NCBI GenBank assembly: GCA_963575745.1
Contig: CAUYUJ010004307.1
Span: forward strand, 1 to 64,000
Length of the DNA stretch: 64,000 nt
From: Prorocentrum cordatum
Lineage: Eukaryota; Sar; Dinophyceae; Prorocentrales; Prorocentraceae
Direction of reading: 5' to 3'
Positions within the stretch are counted from its first letter, which is position 1; every line of letters begins with the position of its first letter. Positions 17,901 through 27,330 of this stretch are shown piece after piece. Made by a program: the position numbers and the translations under genes. Below the pieces are notes generated by a model that saw only the letters and a program-made list of their open reading frames with translations, was not told the DNA's origin and did not search any database.

Positions 17901-18711
17901 GCCATTTGAGACGGTGGGTGGAGATGCTTGGTATGATACTCTTGAGTGGACTCAGGCAGGGTGGAGATGTTTTATCCGTACGTTGCTTTCGGAATGGGAC
18001 CTACAACATGTTTTAGAGTATGCTCACCTGCCTGAACCAAAACCCTGGAGGCCGAAAAACGACGAGGAGGAGGCGGAGGGGACGGAGGAGAGAAATAATG
18101 AGATTGCAAAGCGGCTCGCCTTTAACTTCGAGAATGCCAGCGTCTGGAACTATGAGGCTGAAGGGATTCCCGTCGAGCTCTGTGGTGACTCGCAGGTGGT
18201 AGTGAACTGGCTGGTGGGACAATATGTATGTACGACGGAAGTGTATTGTGAGACCATTGCACACATTCAAAGTATATTATACAGATTACACTTGAACTAC
18301 CGCGTGAACCTGAGGCCGCCGTCTTGGGGTTTAGATCCTTGGAAGTGGTTTTATCGTGAGGGAAACGAGCGTGCTGATGCTGAAACTTGGAAGGCCCGCA
18401 CGGGCCAGAACCATCGTACTTTCGACCCGTGCATTCATACTCTCAGAAGGGAACAAATAAAGGGGATTCGCGGCTACTTCGATGGTGGTCGTTCCTCCCA
18501 CGGTGTTGGCATTGGTTGGGTTATTGACTTATTCGTGCTCCCCCTCCCTGCTCTTCAACACTCTCAAGGCTCTTGGCTATTCAGTATAGCCTCGGAGGCT
18601 GCCGCCATCCCGCCGACCTGCACGGTTAGTCAAGCTGAGCTCTTGGCCAGCAAGCGCCTCGCTGAAGGTGTTGAGCACCTGCTGCTCCTCTGCTGCGGAC
18701 CTGAATCCTGA
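14989..18711 (+). CDS. EL2 ORF2 (5'-partial): endonuclease end, RT, permuted RNase H
   Basis: The frame is open from the junction through to TGA with no interruption (about 1,240 codons; first ATG 15094). The start is the tail of an APE-type endonuclease: VYDYIGVPSSW and FWSDHG. The RT follows: GKDNISVSMLKHIPW, ALSLLSCLSKW, FGFVAGRRTHE, SLDVYRAFDN (motif A), CIRTGSVEAPLFW (motif B, T where Q is usual), IWADNVLLCA (motif C, codons 16606-16617) and RWKPSSLQF. A linker with three 15-residue repeats and a Ser/Thr/Pro stretch leads to RNase H motifs GDSQVVVNW (Asp 18187), REGNERADAE (Asp 18376), GYFDGGRSSHGVGIGW (Asp 18481) and QAELLASKRL (Glu 18637). This is the order of a circular permutant. The intact frame suggests recent insertion. 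Confidence 0.9.
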   Translation, partial: PREQQYSHVYDYIGVPSSWGAPEVSVLWPQPGAAHMSGSSASSFWSDHGLLHLRIPARVLPRRVVRPNPVRNTRWHVQSHRVPILRYAVDAALVSGNSRTDQTDWSGHTGLSPTELGDKIRQPCEEIGEVPTKADLTPKVSEQYVAAREAALEMRRKRNKGECTEEEFKKARRRYRYERRKHGRNILEYEFRPGLQHRTYLKTLKVEGVHTWDKSKWEMALRAHGLAMYTDEHERARTNSKLEEMRKRLQEASGKIRAEEKIEAQVETRWPARLTRPLREYQPIDIGLLMRARSRLRSGKAVGKDNISVSMLKHIPWSGCLQVLRCFQQLFMREYCTPTEWRHICIQLMPKSVKTCEFNDTRALSLLSCLSKWYMSCLTLLAVDHLKRSVAPEVMLFGFVAGRRTHEITGGLKRVAQHATEWGKSYCVHMASLDVYRAFDNVQVADVADCLEELRFPPELSYALVEGLAENRADLSFQQVDVSDIAWDSCIRTGSVEAPLFWLCESVLMFRPVVLSWQERGMGVQLTQQAGTRHLTHAIWADNVLLCARDQSELTTMIAEISVPLYHRKYRWKPSSLQFIRFGYDEPGIESLDVSFALPNSLDKRQRVTITLQRTDRLEILGTILENSMRQHEDLNHRISLAQKAFWQDKRYYMCQGIKLKKRLRRYDSRVRSRLLFAVEGMTADKNAIESIHAFEGRLLSKMVWRRKRDTESWPQFFQSVYLTGRKALRTAQMPSAVQLFLFKQWSWAKDVATTTAQNGIRRVDDAQPTIDPMEMGGAVSLDMDGMSQDAGATVPITTDLMSQNAGAVVPITTGSRSLNAGAAVPIIGDLKRRRVTIIVAPVLTARGDLTVALPEGQENSATTQNRRRLISQASRAAAKRSRNAPTSSTPSSSSAPTPAPAAIRRRFRSDMVGVSTDDPFLQARYTMMHAASPWTQQMDAVIRTYNSQEARSFTRRREGGKTVGLRPWGLPFETVGGDAWYDTLEWTQAGWRCFIRTLLSEWDLQHVLEYAHLPEPKPWRPKNDEEEAEGTEERNNEIAKRLAFNFENASVWNYEAEGIPVELCGDSQVVVNWLVGQYVCTTEVYCETIAHIQSILYRLHLNYRVNLRPPSWGLDPWKWFYREGNERADAETWKARTGQNHRTFDPCIHTLRREQIKGIRGYFDGGRSSHGVGIGWVIDLFVLPLPALQHSQGSWLFSIASEAAAIPPTCTVSQAELLASKRLAEGVEHLLLLCCGPES
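17345..17480 (+). repeat. Three 45-bp in-frame repeats in EL2
   Basis: Each unit encodes a variant of MSQNAGAVVPITTGS. The units keep the reading frame and lie in the linker between the RT and RNase H domains. Confidence 0.8.
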
Positions 18712-18754
18712 GCGGGGGCTCCTCTGTCCCTGTGGGCTCCGAGCAAAGCAAAAA

Positions 18755-18790
18755 AACCAAGGTTGGCGGTTTACCGCCGGCGCCCACTCC
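18755..18790 (+). repeat. Right half of hairpin copy 11 after EL2
   Basis: ACCAAGGTTGGC then GGTTTACCGCCGG (to 18780). The left half is absent because of EL2's 5' deletion. Confidence 0.85.
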
Positions 18791-19164
18791 CTGAGCTAGC
18801 AGCTCGAAGCTTGAGAGTAATACCTCGTAGAGCACTTCGGTGTCGATGAGCTAGAGGAATTCCGGCGCGGGGTGGAGCTAGTTGGCCGATCCGACGAAAA
18901 GAGACAATGTGATGACTTTGGGTCGGTTTTGTTAATATTCGAAAGATATTTGACAATTCATTTTGAGAACCTGTATTTTTCTCACGTGTAGTGGGTTATG
19001 CCGCGTCTACCAGTTTAATTTTGAGGTCCGTATCTGCAATATTACTATCGAAAGACTTGCAGGAACCGACGTTCGATAAATTTAAAAAAACGTAATTTCT
19101 CGAGTTTTTTCTGTCGCGTTCCAGAAGCTTTCTTCATGTGCTCCGACGATCGCCGTGCATGAAA

Positions 19165-19216
19165 AGAGCTCTACGAGGTTCGGCGGTAACCAGGTTGACG
19201 GTTTACCGGTTCCCAG
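19165..19216 (+). repeat. Hairpin module, copy 12, shortened
   Basis: GAGCTCTACGAGG flank, CGGCGGTAACC, AGGTTGAC, GGTTTACCGG. Both arms have lost outer bases, leaving a shorter stem. Confidence 0.75.
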
Positions 19217-20153
19217 TAAGTCGGGCGCGCTGGAGAGCTAGTTGGCTCGAAAAATCTCGACGGAACTTTTGCTGACTTTTGCTCAGTTCAAAATTTTGTT
19301 CTCGAAATTGAACAATTCGTTTGAGCTCTAGTATTTTTTTCCCGTGATATTCGATCTTATTACCGCTCGCCATCTTGATCTCAGCTCGATCGGGTGAATA
19401 TTACTATCGAAAAGCACTGTGGCGGGATCGGCCGTTTCGAGTCATCTCGGTACGCGCTGACGGTTTTCTGAACATAGCTCGAGCTTTAGGACAGCTACAG
19501 ATCTGGTAAGCACAGATAATCGATGAAAACTGATTAGGCGCGTTCGCCTGTTGAATCCAGAGGTCTGAACTCGGTCTGTTAGCCGAGCTAGATCCGCAAA
19601 CCTGTTCGTGTTATTCGAGCCATCTTGACAGAAACTCCCTCGGTTTTCTGTACTTAACTCGAGCTCTAGGACAGCTACAGAGCTGATATTCACAGAAACA
19701 GATTCAGAATCATCAGTTCTGTTTGTCTGTCGAATCGAGAGCTCTGAGCTCGGTCTGCTGCCCGATTTAGAATCGCGAAACTATTCGTATTGGTCGAGTC
19801 ATCTTGAGAAGTGCTCTCGGTTTTCTTCACTCAACTCGTGCTGAGGGGGGCTGCAGTGCTTGTTGTCACAGGAATCGATTTGAGGACATCAGGCGCGCCC
19901 GCCTGTCGAATCCAGAGCTCGGAACTCGGTCTGCTGCCCGAATCAGGTTTGCGAAACTACTGTATTCTTCGAGTCAACCTGAGAGGTGCTGTCGGTTTTC
20001 TGCACTTAACTCGGGCTGTAGGGGGGCTGCAGGGCTGGTGATGACAGGAGTCGATTCGCAGACATCAGACGCGTCCGCCTGTCGCATTCAGAGGTCAACT
20101 ATAAGTTGGAATGTTGGTAGGTGCTGTCGGTTTTCTCAACTTTTGTCGAGCTA

Positions 20154-20213
20154 GGAAGCTCTACGAGTCTCCCGGCCGTAACCAAGGTTGACGGTTTACC
20201 GCCGGCGCCCAGT
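20154..20213 (+). repeat. Hairpin module, copy 13
   Basis: Stem region 20172-20205 with one mismatch (CCGGCCGTAACC). Confidence 0.85.
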
Positions 20214-20453
20214 TTGGGTGGTTTTGCGAATATTTGAAAGATATTTGACAATTTATTTTGAGAAAGCAGATTTTTCGCACCTGTAGTGGGTTTTGCCGCG
20301 TCTGCCAGTAAAATTTTCAGGTCTGTAGATGCAGTATCAAGACTTGGGGGAACCGACGTTGAGTAAAAGCTGAAAAACGTGATTTTTTTTGATTTTTTTC
20401 TTTCTCGCTCCAGAAGCTTTCTCTCCGTGTTCCGACAATCTCCGTGCAAGAAA

Positions 20454-20512
20454 AGAGCTCCACGAGGTTCCCGGCGGTAGCCAGGTTGACGGTTCACCGC
20501 CGGTCCAGTTCC
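20454..20512 (+). repeat. Hairpin module, copy 14, half-changed stem
   Basis: CCGGCGGTAGCC with GGTTCACCGCCGG (20471-20503). The right arm has the G-C-type base; the left keeps A, leaving an A-C mismatch. It looks intermediate between the two subfamilies. Confidence 0.8.
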
Positions 20513-21607
20513 GGAGCGCTGGAGAGCTAGTTGGCAAGAAAAATCTCGACGGACCTTTTGGTGACTTTTGGTCGGATGAAAATTTTGTTCTCAGAATTCA
20601 ATCATTCGTTAGAGCTCTAGTATTTTTTCCCGTGCTATTCGATCTTTATTCCCGCTCGCCATCTTGATCTCAGCTCGATCGGGTACCTTTTACTGGCAAA
20701 AAGCGCCCCGGCGGGATCGGCCATTTCGAGTCATCTTGATGCGCGGTGTCGGTTTTCTCAAGATAGCTCGAGCTTCAGGACAGCTACAGAGCTGGTAAGC
20801 ACAGCTAATCGTTTCAGAATGATCAGGCGCGTTCGCCTGTTGAAGCCAGAGGTCTGAACTTGGTCTGCTAGCCGAGCTAGGTCCGCAAACCTATTCGTAT
20901 TTTTCGAGTCATCTTGACAGACGCTCTCGATTTTCTGTACTTAACTCGAGCTATAGGACAGCTACAGAGCTGATGCGTACAGAATCTGTTTCAGAATCAT
21001 CAGTGGCCGTTGTCTGTTGAATCGAGAGCTCTAAACTTGGTCTGCTGCCCGATCTAGAATCGCGAAACTATTCGTATTGGTCGAGTCATCTTGAGAGATG
21101 CTGTCGTTTCTCTGCACTTAACTCGGGCTGTAGGGGGGCTGCATGGCTGGTAATCATTGGAATCCATTCCGAGACATCAGGCGCGTCCGCCTGTCGAATC
21201 CAGAGCTCCGAACTCTGTCTGCTGCCCGAACTAGGTCCGCGAAACTATTCCTATTGTTCGAGTCATCCTGAGAGGTGCTGTGGGTTTCCTGCACTTAGCT
21301 CGGGCTGTAGGGGGGGCTGCAGGGCTGGTAATCACAGGAATCGATACAGAGACATCAGACGCGTATGCAGAGGTCTGGACTCGGTTTGATACTCGAGCTA
21401 GGTTTGCCAAACTATCCGTATTTTTCGAGTCATCTCGAGAGGTGCTGTCGATTTACGTAACTCGTGCTGTAGGAGAGCTACAGAGCTCGTACAGAAGACA
21501 ATCCAGAAGCATCGGGGGCGTTCGGCTGTTGCATTCGAAAGGTCTGAAATTGCTTGGGCTGAAAATTGTTTTTCCTGTGTAATTTTTTTCGACATTACAT
21601 GTTGTCA

Positions 21608-21668
21608 GGAAGCTCTACGAGTCCCCCGGCGGTAACAAAGGTTGACGGTTTACCGCCGGCGCCCAGTC
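21608..21668 (+). repeat. Hairpin module, copy 15
   Basis: Stem region 21626-21659, GTAACAAAGG variant as in copy 6. Confidence 0.85.
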
Positions 21669-22537
21669 TCGACGGAACTTTTGGTGACTTTTGGTTGGTT
21701 GAAAATTATGTTCTCGAAATCAACAATTCGTTAGAGCTCTAGTATGTCTTACCGTGATATTCGATCTTATTACCGCTCGCCATCTTGATCTCAGCTCGAT
21801 CGGGTCAATATTGCTATCGAAAAGCACTGTGGCGGGATCGGCCGTTTCGAGTCATCTTGATACGGTTTTCTGAACATAACTCGAGCTTTAGGGCAGCTAC
21901 AGAGCTGGTAAGCACAGCTAATCGATGTAGAATGATCAGGCGCGTTCGCCTGTTGAATCCAGAGGTCTGAACTAGGTCTGTTATCCGAGCTAGGTCCGCA
22001 AACCTATTCGTATTATTCGAGTCATACAGGAACTCTCGGTTTTCTGTACTTGACTCGAGCTACAGGACAGCTACAGAGCTGATATTCACAGAAACCGATT
22101 CAGAATGATCAGTTGCGTTTGTCTGTCGAATCCAGAGCTCTGAACTCGGTCTGCTGCCCGATCTAGAATCGCGAAACTATTCGTATTGGTCGAGTCATCT
22201 TGAGAAGTGCTCTCGGTTTTCTTCACTCAACTCGCGCTGAGGGGGGCTACAGTGCTTGTTGACACAGAAATCGATTTGAAGACATGAGGCGCGTCCGCTT
22301 GTCGAATCCAGAGCTCGGAACTCGGTCTGCTGCCCGAATCAGGTCTGCGAAACTATTGTATTGTTCGAGTCATCCTGAGAGGTGCTGTCGGTTTTCTGCA
22401 CTTAACTCGGGCTGTAGGGGGGCTGCAGGGCTGGTAATCACAGGAATCGATTCGGAGACATCAGACGCGTCCGCTTGTCGCATTCAGAGGTCAAGAAATA
22501 TTCACTGTGAGTCGGAATGTTGGTAGGTGCTGTCGGT

Positions 22538-22592
22538 TTACGAGTTTCCCGGCGGTAACCAAGGTTGACGGTTTACCGCCGGCGCCCAGTTC
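22538..22592 (+). repeat. Hairpin module, copy 16 (A-T type, consensus)
   Basis: Stem region 22549-22582, same core as copy 3; the GGAAGCTCT part of the flank is missing. Confidence 0.85.
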
Positions 22593-23705
22593 CGGGGCGC
22601 TGGAGAGCTAGTTGGCAAGAAAAATCTCGACGGACATTTTGAGGAATTTTGGTCGGTTGAAAATTTCGTTCTCGGAATTCAACCATTCGTTAGAGCTCTA
22701 GTATTATTTTTTCCCGTGATATTCGATCTTATTACCACTTGCCATCTTGATCTCAGCTCGATCGGGTACCTTTTACTGCCAAAAAGCACTGCGGCGGGAT
22801 CGGCCGTTTCGAGTCATCTTGATTCGCGCTGTCGGTATACTGAACTTAAGTCGAGATATAGGACAGCTACAGAGCTGGTAAGCACAGCTAATCGATGTAG
22901 AATGATCAGGCGCGTTCGGCTGTTGAAACCAGAGGTCTCAACTCGGTCTGCTAGCCGAGCTAGGTCCGCAAACCTATTCCTATTTTTCGAGTCATCTTGA
23001 CAGGCGCTCTCGGTTGTCTGTACTTAACTCGAGCTATTGGACAGCTACAGGGCTGATACTTACAGAAACCGATTCAGAATCATCAGTCGCGTTTGTCTGT
23101 TGAATTCAGAGCTCTGAACTCGGTCTGCTGCCCGATCCAGAATCGCGAAACTGTTCGTATTGTTCGAGTCATCTTGAGAAGTGCTCTCGGTTTTCTTCAC
23201 TCAACTCGCGCTGAGGGGGGCTACAGTGCTACAGTGCTGGTGGAGACAGCAATCGATTTGGAAAGATCAGGTGCGTCCGCCATCCAGAGCTCGGAAGTCG
23301 GTCTGCTGCCCGAACTCGGTCCGCGAAACTGTTCGTATTGTTCGAGTCATCCTGAAAGATGCTGTCGGCTTTCTGCACTTAACTCAGGCTGTAGGGGGCT
23401 GCAGGGCGGGTAATCACAGGAATCGATTCGGAGACATCAGACGCGTCCGCCTGTCGCATTTAGAGGTCTGAACTCGGTCTGATACTCGAGCTGGGTTTGC
23501 CAAACTATTCGTTTTGTTCGAGTCATCTCGAGAGGTGCTGTCGATTGACGCACGTAACTCGGGCTGTTGGAGAGCTACAGAGCTCGTACAGAAGACAATC
23601 CAGAAGCATCGGGGGGTGTTCGGCTGTTGCATCGAGAGGTCTGAAATCGCTTGGGCTGAAAAACTCTTCGTTCTCTTCAATTTTTTTCGACATTATATAT
23701 TGTCA

Positions 23706-23766
23706 GGAAGCTCTACGAGTCCCCCGACGGTAAGAAAGGTTGACGGTTTACCGCCGGCGCCCAGTG
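23706..23766 (+). repeat. Hairpin module, copy 17
   Basis: Stem region 23724-23757 with one mismatch (CCGACGGTAAG). Confidence 0.85.
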
Positions 23767-23996
23767 CTAAGATTTGAAAGATATTTGACAATTCATTTTA
23801 AGAAACCATATTTTTCTCACGTATAGTGGGTTATGACGCGTCTGCCAGTTAAATTTTCAAGTCCGTGGCTGCAGTATTACTATCGAAAGACTTGCAGGAA
23901 CCGATTTTGGATGGAAACCGAAAAATCTTGATTTTTCGAGTTTTTCAGCTCTCGCTTCAGAAGCTTTCTTGATGTGTTTCGAGGAGCGCTGTGAAG

Positions 23997-24053
23997 AGAG
24001 CTCTACGAGGTGCCTGGCGGTAACCTGATTGACGGTTTACCGCTGGTTCCCAG
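23997..24053 (+). repeat. Hairpin module, copy 18
   Basis: Arms CTGGCGGTAACC and GGTTTACCGCTGG. This is the last repeat before unique DNA begins at about 24054. Confidence 0.8.
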
Positions 24054-25090
24054 TCGATGTACATGCGAGCGTGCATGGTCGACAATGAGCCCAAATAAAA
24101 CTACGTGAGCGGGAGCGTGGCGTGAACATGTCATGACATTGTGCGCGATAATCGATTCTCGCATCGATAGCGGGCACGCCGACGACGACAACGACAGTCA
24201 GCAGATAGTCGAAGCCGACGACGATGTGGCCCAGGAGACCCCCAAGCTGGCAGCAGTTTGTAGCCGTCGACGTCGCCAGCGTCGCCGTCGCCGACGCCGA
24301 GGTCGTCGACGCCGTCACCGTCATGCGTCTCGTCATGGTTGCCGTGATCGTCGTATGCGTCGACACCTCGTTGCTATCATGAGCCATTCCCAAATCAAGC
24401 GCGCTCGCGCCCCTTCCCCAACATGCTCAAAACAGATAGCTGCACACTGCATTGGAGGAGGAGGGGGGGCCAGGTTGCCTCTGCGCATCGCGCGCGGACA
24501 CATGCTGAGCACGCTGCAGCAGGCTCTCGAAAAGGCGTGGGAGGTGGTCCGGAAGCGCACTGCGCGCGCTGCACATCACTTAACTGGTTTGCTCCTGGAC
24601 TCGACCCCCGCCCCAGGACCCCCTGGACGTGATGGGCCTCGAGGCCCCGGGACCCATGGGCCTTCCATGACTCGGAGTGGGCCTCTGCACTTATCGGGCC
24701 AGATGGCCCCCTATTAGAATTCCTACGGGTCCAGGGCACGCCGCCCTCTGGACCTCTGGGCGCACGCGAGCGCCCGCGCGCCAAGCTGCGCGCGAGCCGC
24801 TCACGCCGAGCAGCAAGCATACTGGATGCCAACCCTGATACGAGCGGCTCGCGATACTTGGGCATGCCACTCGAGCTGGCCGTGGGCGTACGATCTGCGG
24901 ACGATACGGATACGTCCGACGTGCGCGAGCCCCGAAGTTGGCTCAACCGATCGCGACCGAATTGGCCGAACGTTCGACGATCATTTGAACTGGACCGACG
25001 TCACGATCATGATTATCACGTTGGAGCGTTGCTCCCATCTTGGCTGTGGGGCGTTGCCCAGTGGGCAAAGCCCCAACACCTCATCATCCA
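24054..25090. other. GC-rich unique DNA, no recognised gene
   Basis: A CGTCGC-type trinucleotide stretch at about 24265-24370 yields arginine-rich ORFs. A longer frame at 24133-24717 has a Pro/Gly-rich end but no domain. I do not support a gene here. Confidence 0.5.
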
Positions 25091-25174
25091 ACTCTAGACC
25101 AATCGCACGAGCTCGATCATCGATCTGATGTGCGCCCACAGCCCAGTGTGACGTGAACAAATCAAGGTGTACAC

Positions 25175-25450
25175 GTGTCCGCCCGTCGACCTGTGGCGTG
25201 CATTGCGCACGCAGCTGTGCACGAAGGCGCTCACGTTGCGCACCTCGGTGCCGTCGGCCTGCTGCTTCAGTACCTTCGAGATGACCTGGTTGGCCTCCCG
25301 CTTGCCCTCGTCGCCGAGCTGCGCCAGCAGAAACAGCTCCATGCGAGAGGTGTCGTCAACACCAGCACGGCGCAGGACCGTCGACCAGACGCGCGGGTCG
25401 AACTCGAAGGTCTCCCACGGCTCGAGCGGCACGTCCTTCGGGGCCCTCAT
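25175..25450 (-). CDS. Possible exon of a dinoflagellate protein
   Basis: On the minus strand a block of about 90 codons reads like real protein: PWETFEFDPRVWSTVLRRAG, MELFLLAQLG, ANQVISKVLKQQ, VRNVSAFVHSCVRNAR. The helical block ending in (N)xSAFV..xVRNAR resembles a motif I associate with dinoflagellate proteins of unknown function; this is memory and was not checked. Possible exon ends are an AG before GGCCCCGAAGG near 25445 and CACAG/GTCGAC near 25193. Flanking codons on the upstream side are low-complexity (GGA)n, supporting an exon edge. No neighbouring exon was identified. It may be a gene fragment. Confidence 0.4.
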
Positions 25451-25760
25451 CATGCTCCTCCTCCTCCTCCTCCTCATCATCGTCATCCTCCTGCTCCTTC
25501 TCTCCTCCTCCTCCCTGTTTAAGGCGTCCGAGAGTTGAGCATGTCGGTTGGTTTTCACCCGATGCCTCTCGGAGCCCTGCGGGCGAACAGCCAAGAGAGC
25601 CCAAGGGGCTACCAGTTTAACGCGTCAGTGGTTTGGACACTGTCCTGGGACTCTTAGCCTCATCATCTACCTCCTCATCCTGCTCCACATCATCATCGTC
25701 ATCCTCCTCCTCGCACACCATCACTCCTCCCTTCATCTCATCGTCTTGTCCTCTCCGTTT
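25440..25760. repeat. TCC/TCA trinucleotide stretches
   Basis: Two pyrimidine-rich runs (25445-25530 and 25655-25745) of CTC, CTT and ATC triplets. ORFs over them are artefacts. Confidence 0.75.
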
Positions 25761-26059
25761 CCCTGGCCTCCTCCCCTCGCGACCTGGGGGGTTCTTGTTT
25801 TCTCGAAGGCCCAGTGCCACTGGGCCGCCATGAAGCGCCGCAAGTCGCCACCCGCGAGCCCCCCCACGAGTGCCTAGCACTGTCTGCTGGGGGAGCTCTC
25901 GCAGATACAGTCCTGCGAGGCTGTTCGCCAGTTGCGTGCGACGGCCCACGATGGCTCCAATGCAGACTAACTATTGCCTGACCCCATCCCCCACCCCCTT
26001 CCCTCCCCCACTCCGTGAGGTAGCACCCTTTTCCCCTAGGTGGAGGTTGCGTTGGCATT
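25760..26059. other. Stretch before element A, nothing recognised
   Basis: GC-rich DNA without domain or repeat that I can name. The 5' edge of element A lies somewhere near its end. Confidence 0.4.
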
Positions 26060-26091
26060 TGACGGTGAGTAGCCGTGCCTGCAGTGGTCCT

Positions 26092-26316
26092 GACTGGGCC
26101 CTTGCCGGTGTCGATGTAAGGGCTCTTTGGCTTGAGCTACACCGACTCCCGACACAGGAGCTTCAGCGTAGGACTGAGGCTCTTAATGCATACAGGCTGC
26201 AATTGGGAATTGAAAGTTCCGAGGAGGATGATTTGCAACAACGGGGTCCTCAGAGTTCTACTTCCAGGAGTGCATTGACGCGGAGCGGCAAGAAGCATCG
26301 GAAACGGCACAGATGA
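26092..26316 (+). pseudogene. Element A ORF remnant (C-terminal end)
   Basis: Encodes WALAGVDVRALWLELHRLP to the basic end GKKHRKRHR, nearly the same as the C-terminus of the element B protein. The rest of the ORF is missing because of 5' truncation. Confidence 0.7.
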
Positions 26317-26585
26317 TGCACATGTGATTGATCCTGCACGCTTGATTTGTCATTGCGTTGCCTTTCTTCATGCCTGTGTGTGTTGTCGTGCATGCGCGTG
26401 TGTTGATTAAGAGCTTCGCGTGATCCCTCAAAGTAGGTCATTCGTTGCTTCCTTGATTTGAGTGCTCATTGAGCTTTGAACGTGACTTTCCGTGATTTTG
26501 TCACGTGGTGCCTCAAAGTAGGCCTTTGATCTGGTCGGCACTACGGTGGCGCAAATTCGTTGTTGTGTTTCACGTGCATGGTCTT

Positions 26586-26815
26586 TCAATGGTGCTGAGA
26601 CGGTAATCGCTATATGTGGTTACTGCATGGTCTCGCATTGCTTTGAAGTGTACTCGTCCTTTTAGTTGCTAGTTTTGTGTTTGTCTCAGTGGTGTTGAGA
26701 CGGTAATCGCTGTATAAACCAGTGGTTACTGTATGGTCTCTCACTGCATGTATTTTCAGTGGTGCTGAGACGGTAATCGCTATATGTGGTTACTGCATGG
26801 TCTCGCACTGCTTTG
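26586..26815 (+). repeat. Three GAGAC/GTCTC hairpin repeats in the A tail
   Basis: Units at about 26594, 26693 and 26766 share GAGACGGTAATCGCT, a variable loop, GGTTACTG and GGTCTC. GAGAC pairs with GTCTC, and GGTAA with TTACT (one G-U pair). A fourth copy is in element B at about 28566. Confidence 0.75.
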
Positions 26816-27013
26816 CTTCCTTCTTTCTATTCTTATTTGTCTTCTCGCGTATTGGCAGTCTTGTGCATATCTGTACAGCTTCGCTGTTTGATGCACCTCT
26901 GCTTGAATCTTTGCAGCTTCGCTGTCTTCCTGTACAGCTTCGCTGTTTAGGTTCTTTGTGTTTAGGCCTGCTCCCATGGGAGCTCGAACCGGCCTTCGCA
27001 AAAGACGCAAAAG

Positions 27014-27022
27014 ACCAGGTTG
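27014..27022 (+). other. Target-site duplication between elements A and B
   Basis: ACCAGGTTG here and at 28813-28821. It is the target regenerated after insertion of A and duplicated by the insertion of B. Confidence 0.75.
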
Positions 27023-27330
27023 CTGCTGTCCCTCCTCGGGCTCTCAGCGGCGACCTGGCCCGTCGGAGGCCTCCTCGAGCGGCATTGTGCCGTGCCTGGT
27101 GTTTGGTTCTCTTTACCGTACACGGTGCTTCAGTGTCTGTTTTGCCTGAGTACCGTACACTCTCATTGATTGTCGAAGGCCTGTCCACGCCCATTGTCGT
27201 CGGAGTGCACATTATTGTTGAGATTGTCGGAGTATCGTTGGAACAGCATTTTCCTTGGTTATCTCAACTGTCCATCTAGTTATTGCTTGTGATTTGCCTT
27301 TTTCTTGTTGAGCGAGTCCACGTTTTATAT

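Larger units (their letters stand above)
14989..18754 (+). mobile_element. EL2: 5'-truncated site-specific retroelement
   Basis: A relative of EL1, inserted in the same orientation. The 5' end falls inside the endonuclease domain, and about 25-30 bp of target (the hairpin's left arm) is gone. Such 5' truncation with target loss is common for LINEs. The 3' end GCAAAGCAAAA is joined to ACCAAGG, exactly as in EL1. Protein divergence from EL1 is high, so this is a different subfamily and not a recent duplicate. Confidence 0.9.
18791..24053 (+). repeat. Satellite and hairpin cassette tract II
   Basis: Four satellite arrays (about 19437-20100, 20724-21590, 21848-22500 and 22808-23690) alternate with type-2 spacers and hairpins. 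All arrays are in the forward orientation. No gene. Confidence 0.88.
26060..27013 (+). mobile_element. Element A: 5'-truncated copy of the small site-specific element
   Basis: Homologous to the last 290 codon-bases and the 3' region of element B. It ends in a stem GCTCCC/GGGAGC, then TTCGCAAAAGACGCAAAAG, joined to ACCAGGTTG (27014-27022), the same target point as EL1, EL2 and B. The left hairpin arm expected before it was not found, so its 5' end is uncertain; the homology with B fades at about 26060. Confidence 0.75.

Noticed and set aside
24133-24717. 194-codon ORF, Arg-rich then Pro/Gly-rich
   Set aside because: The first half is a CGTCGC-type repeat, the rest has no recognisable domain, and there is no independent support.
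26050-26070. TTGACGGT before element A as a remnant of its target hairpin
   Set aside because: This piece belongs to the right half of the hairpin, which should lie after an insertion and not before it. Eight bases are too few.
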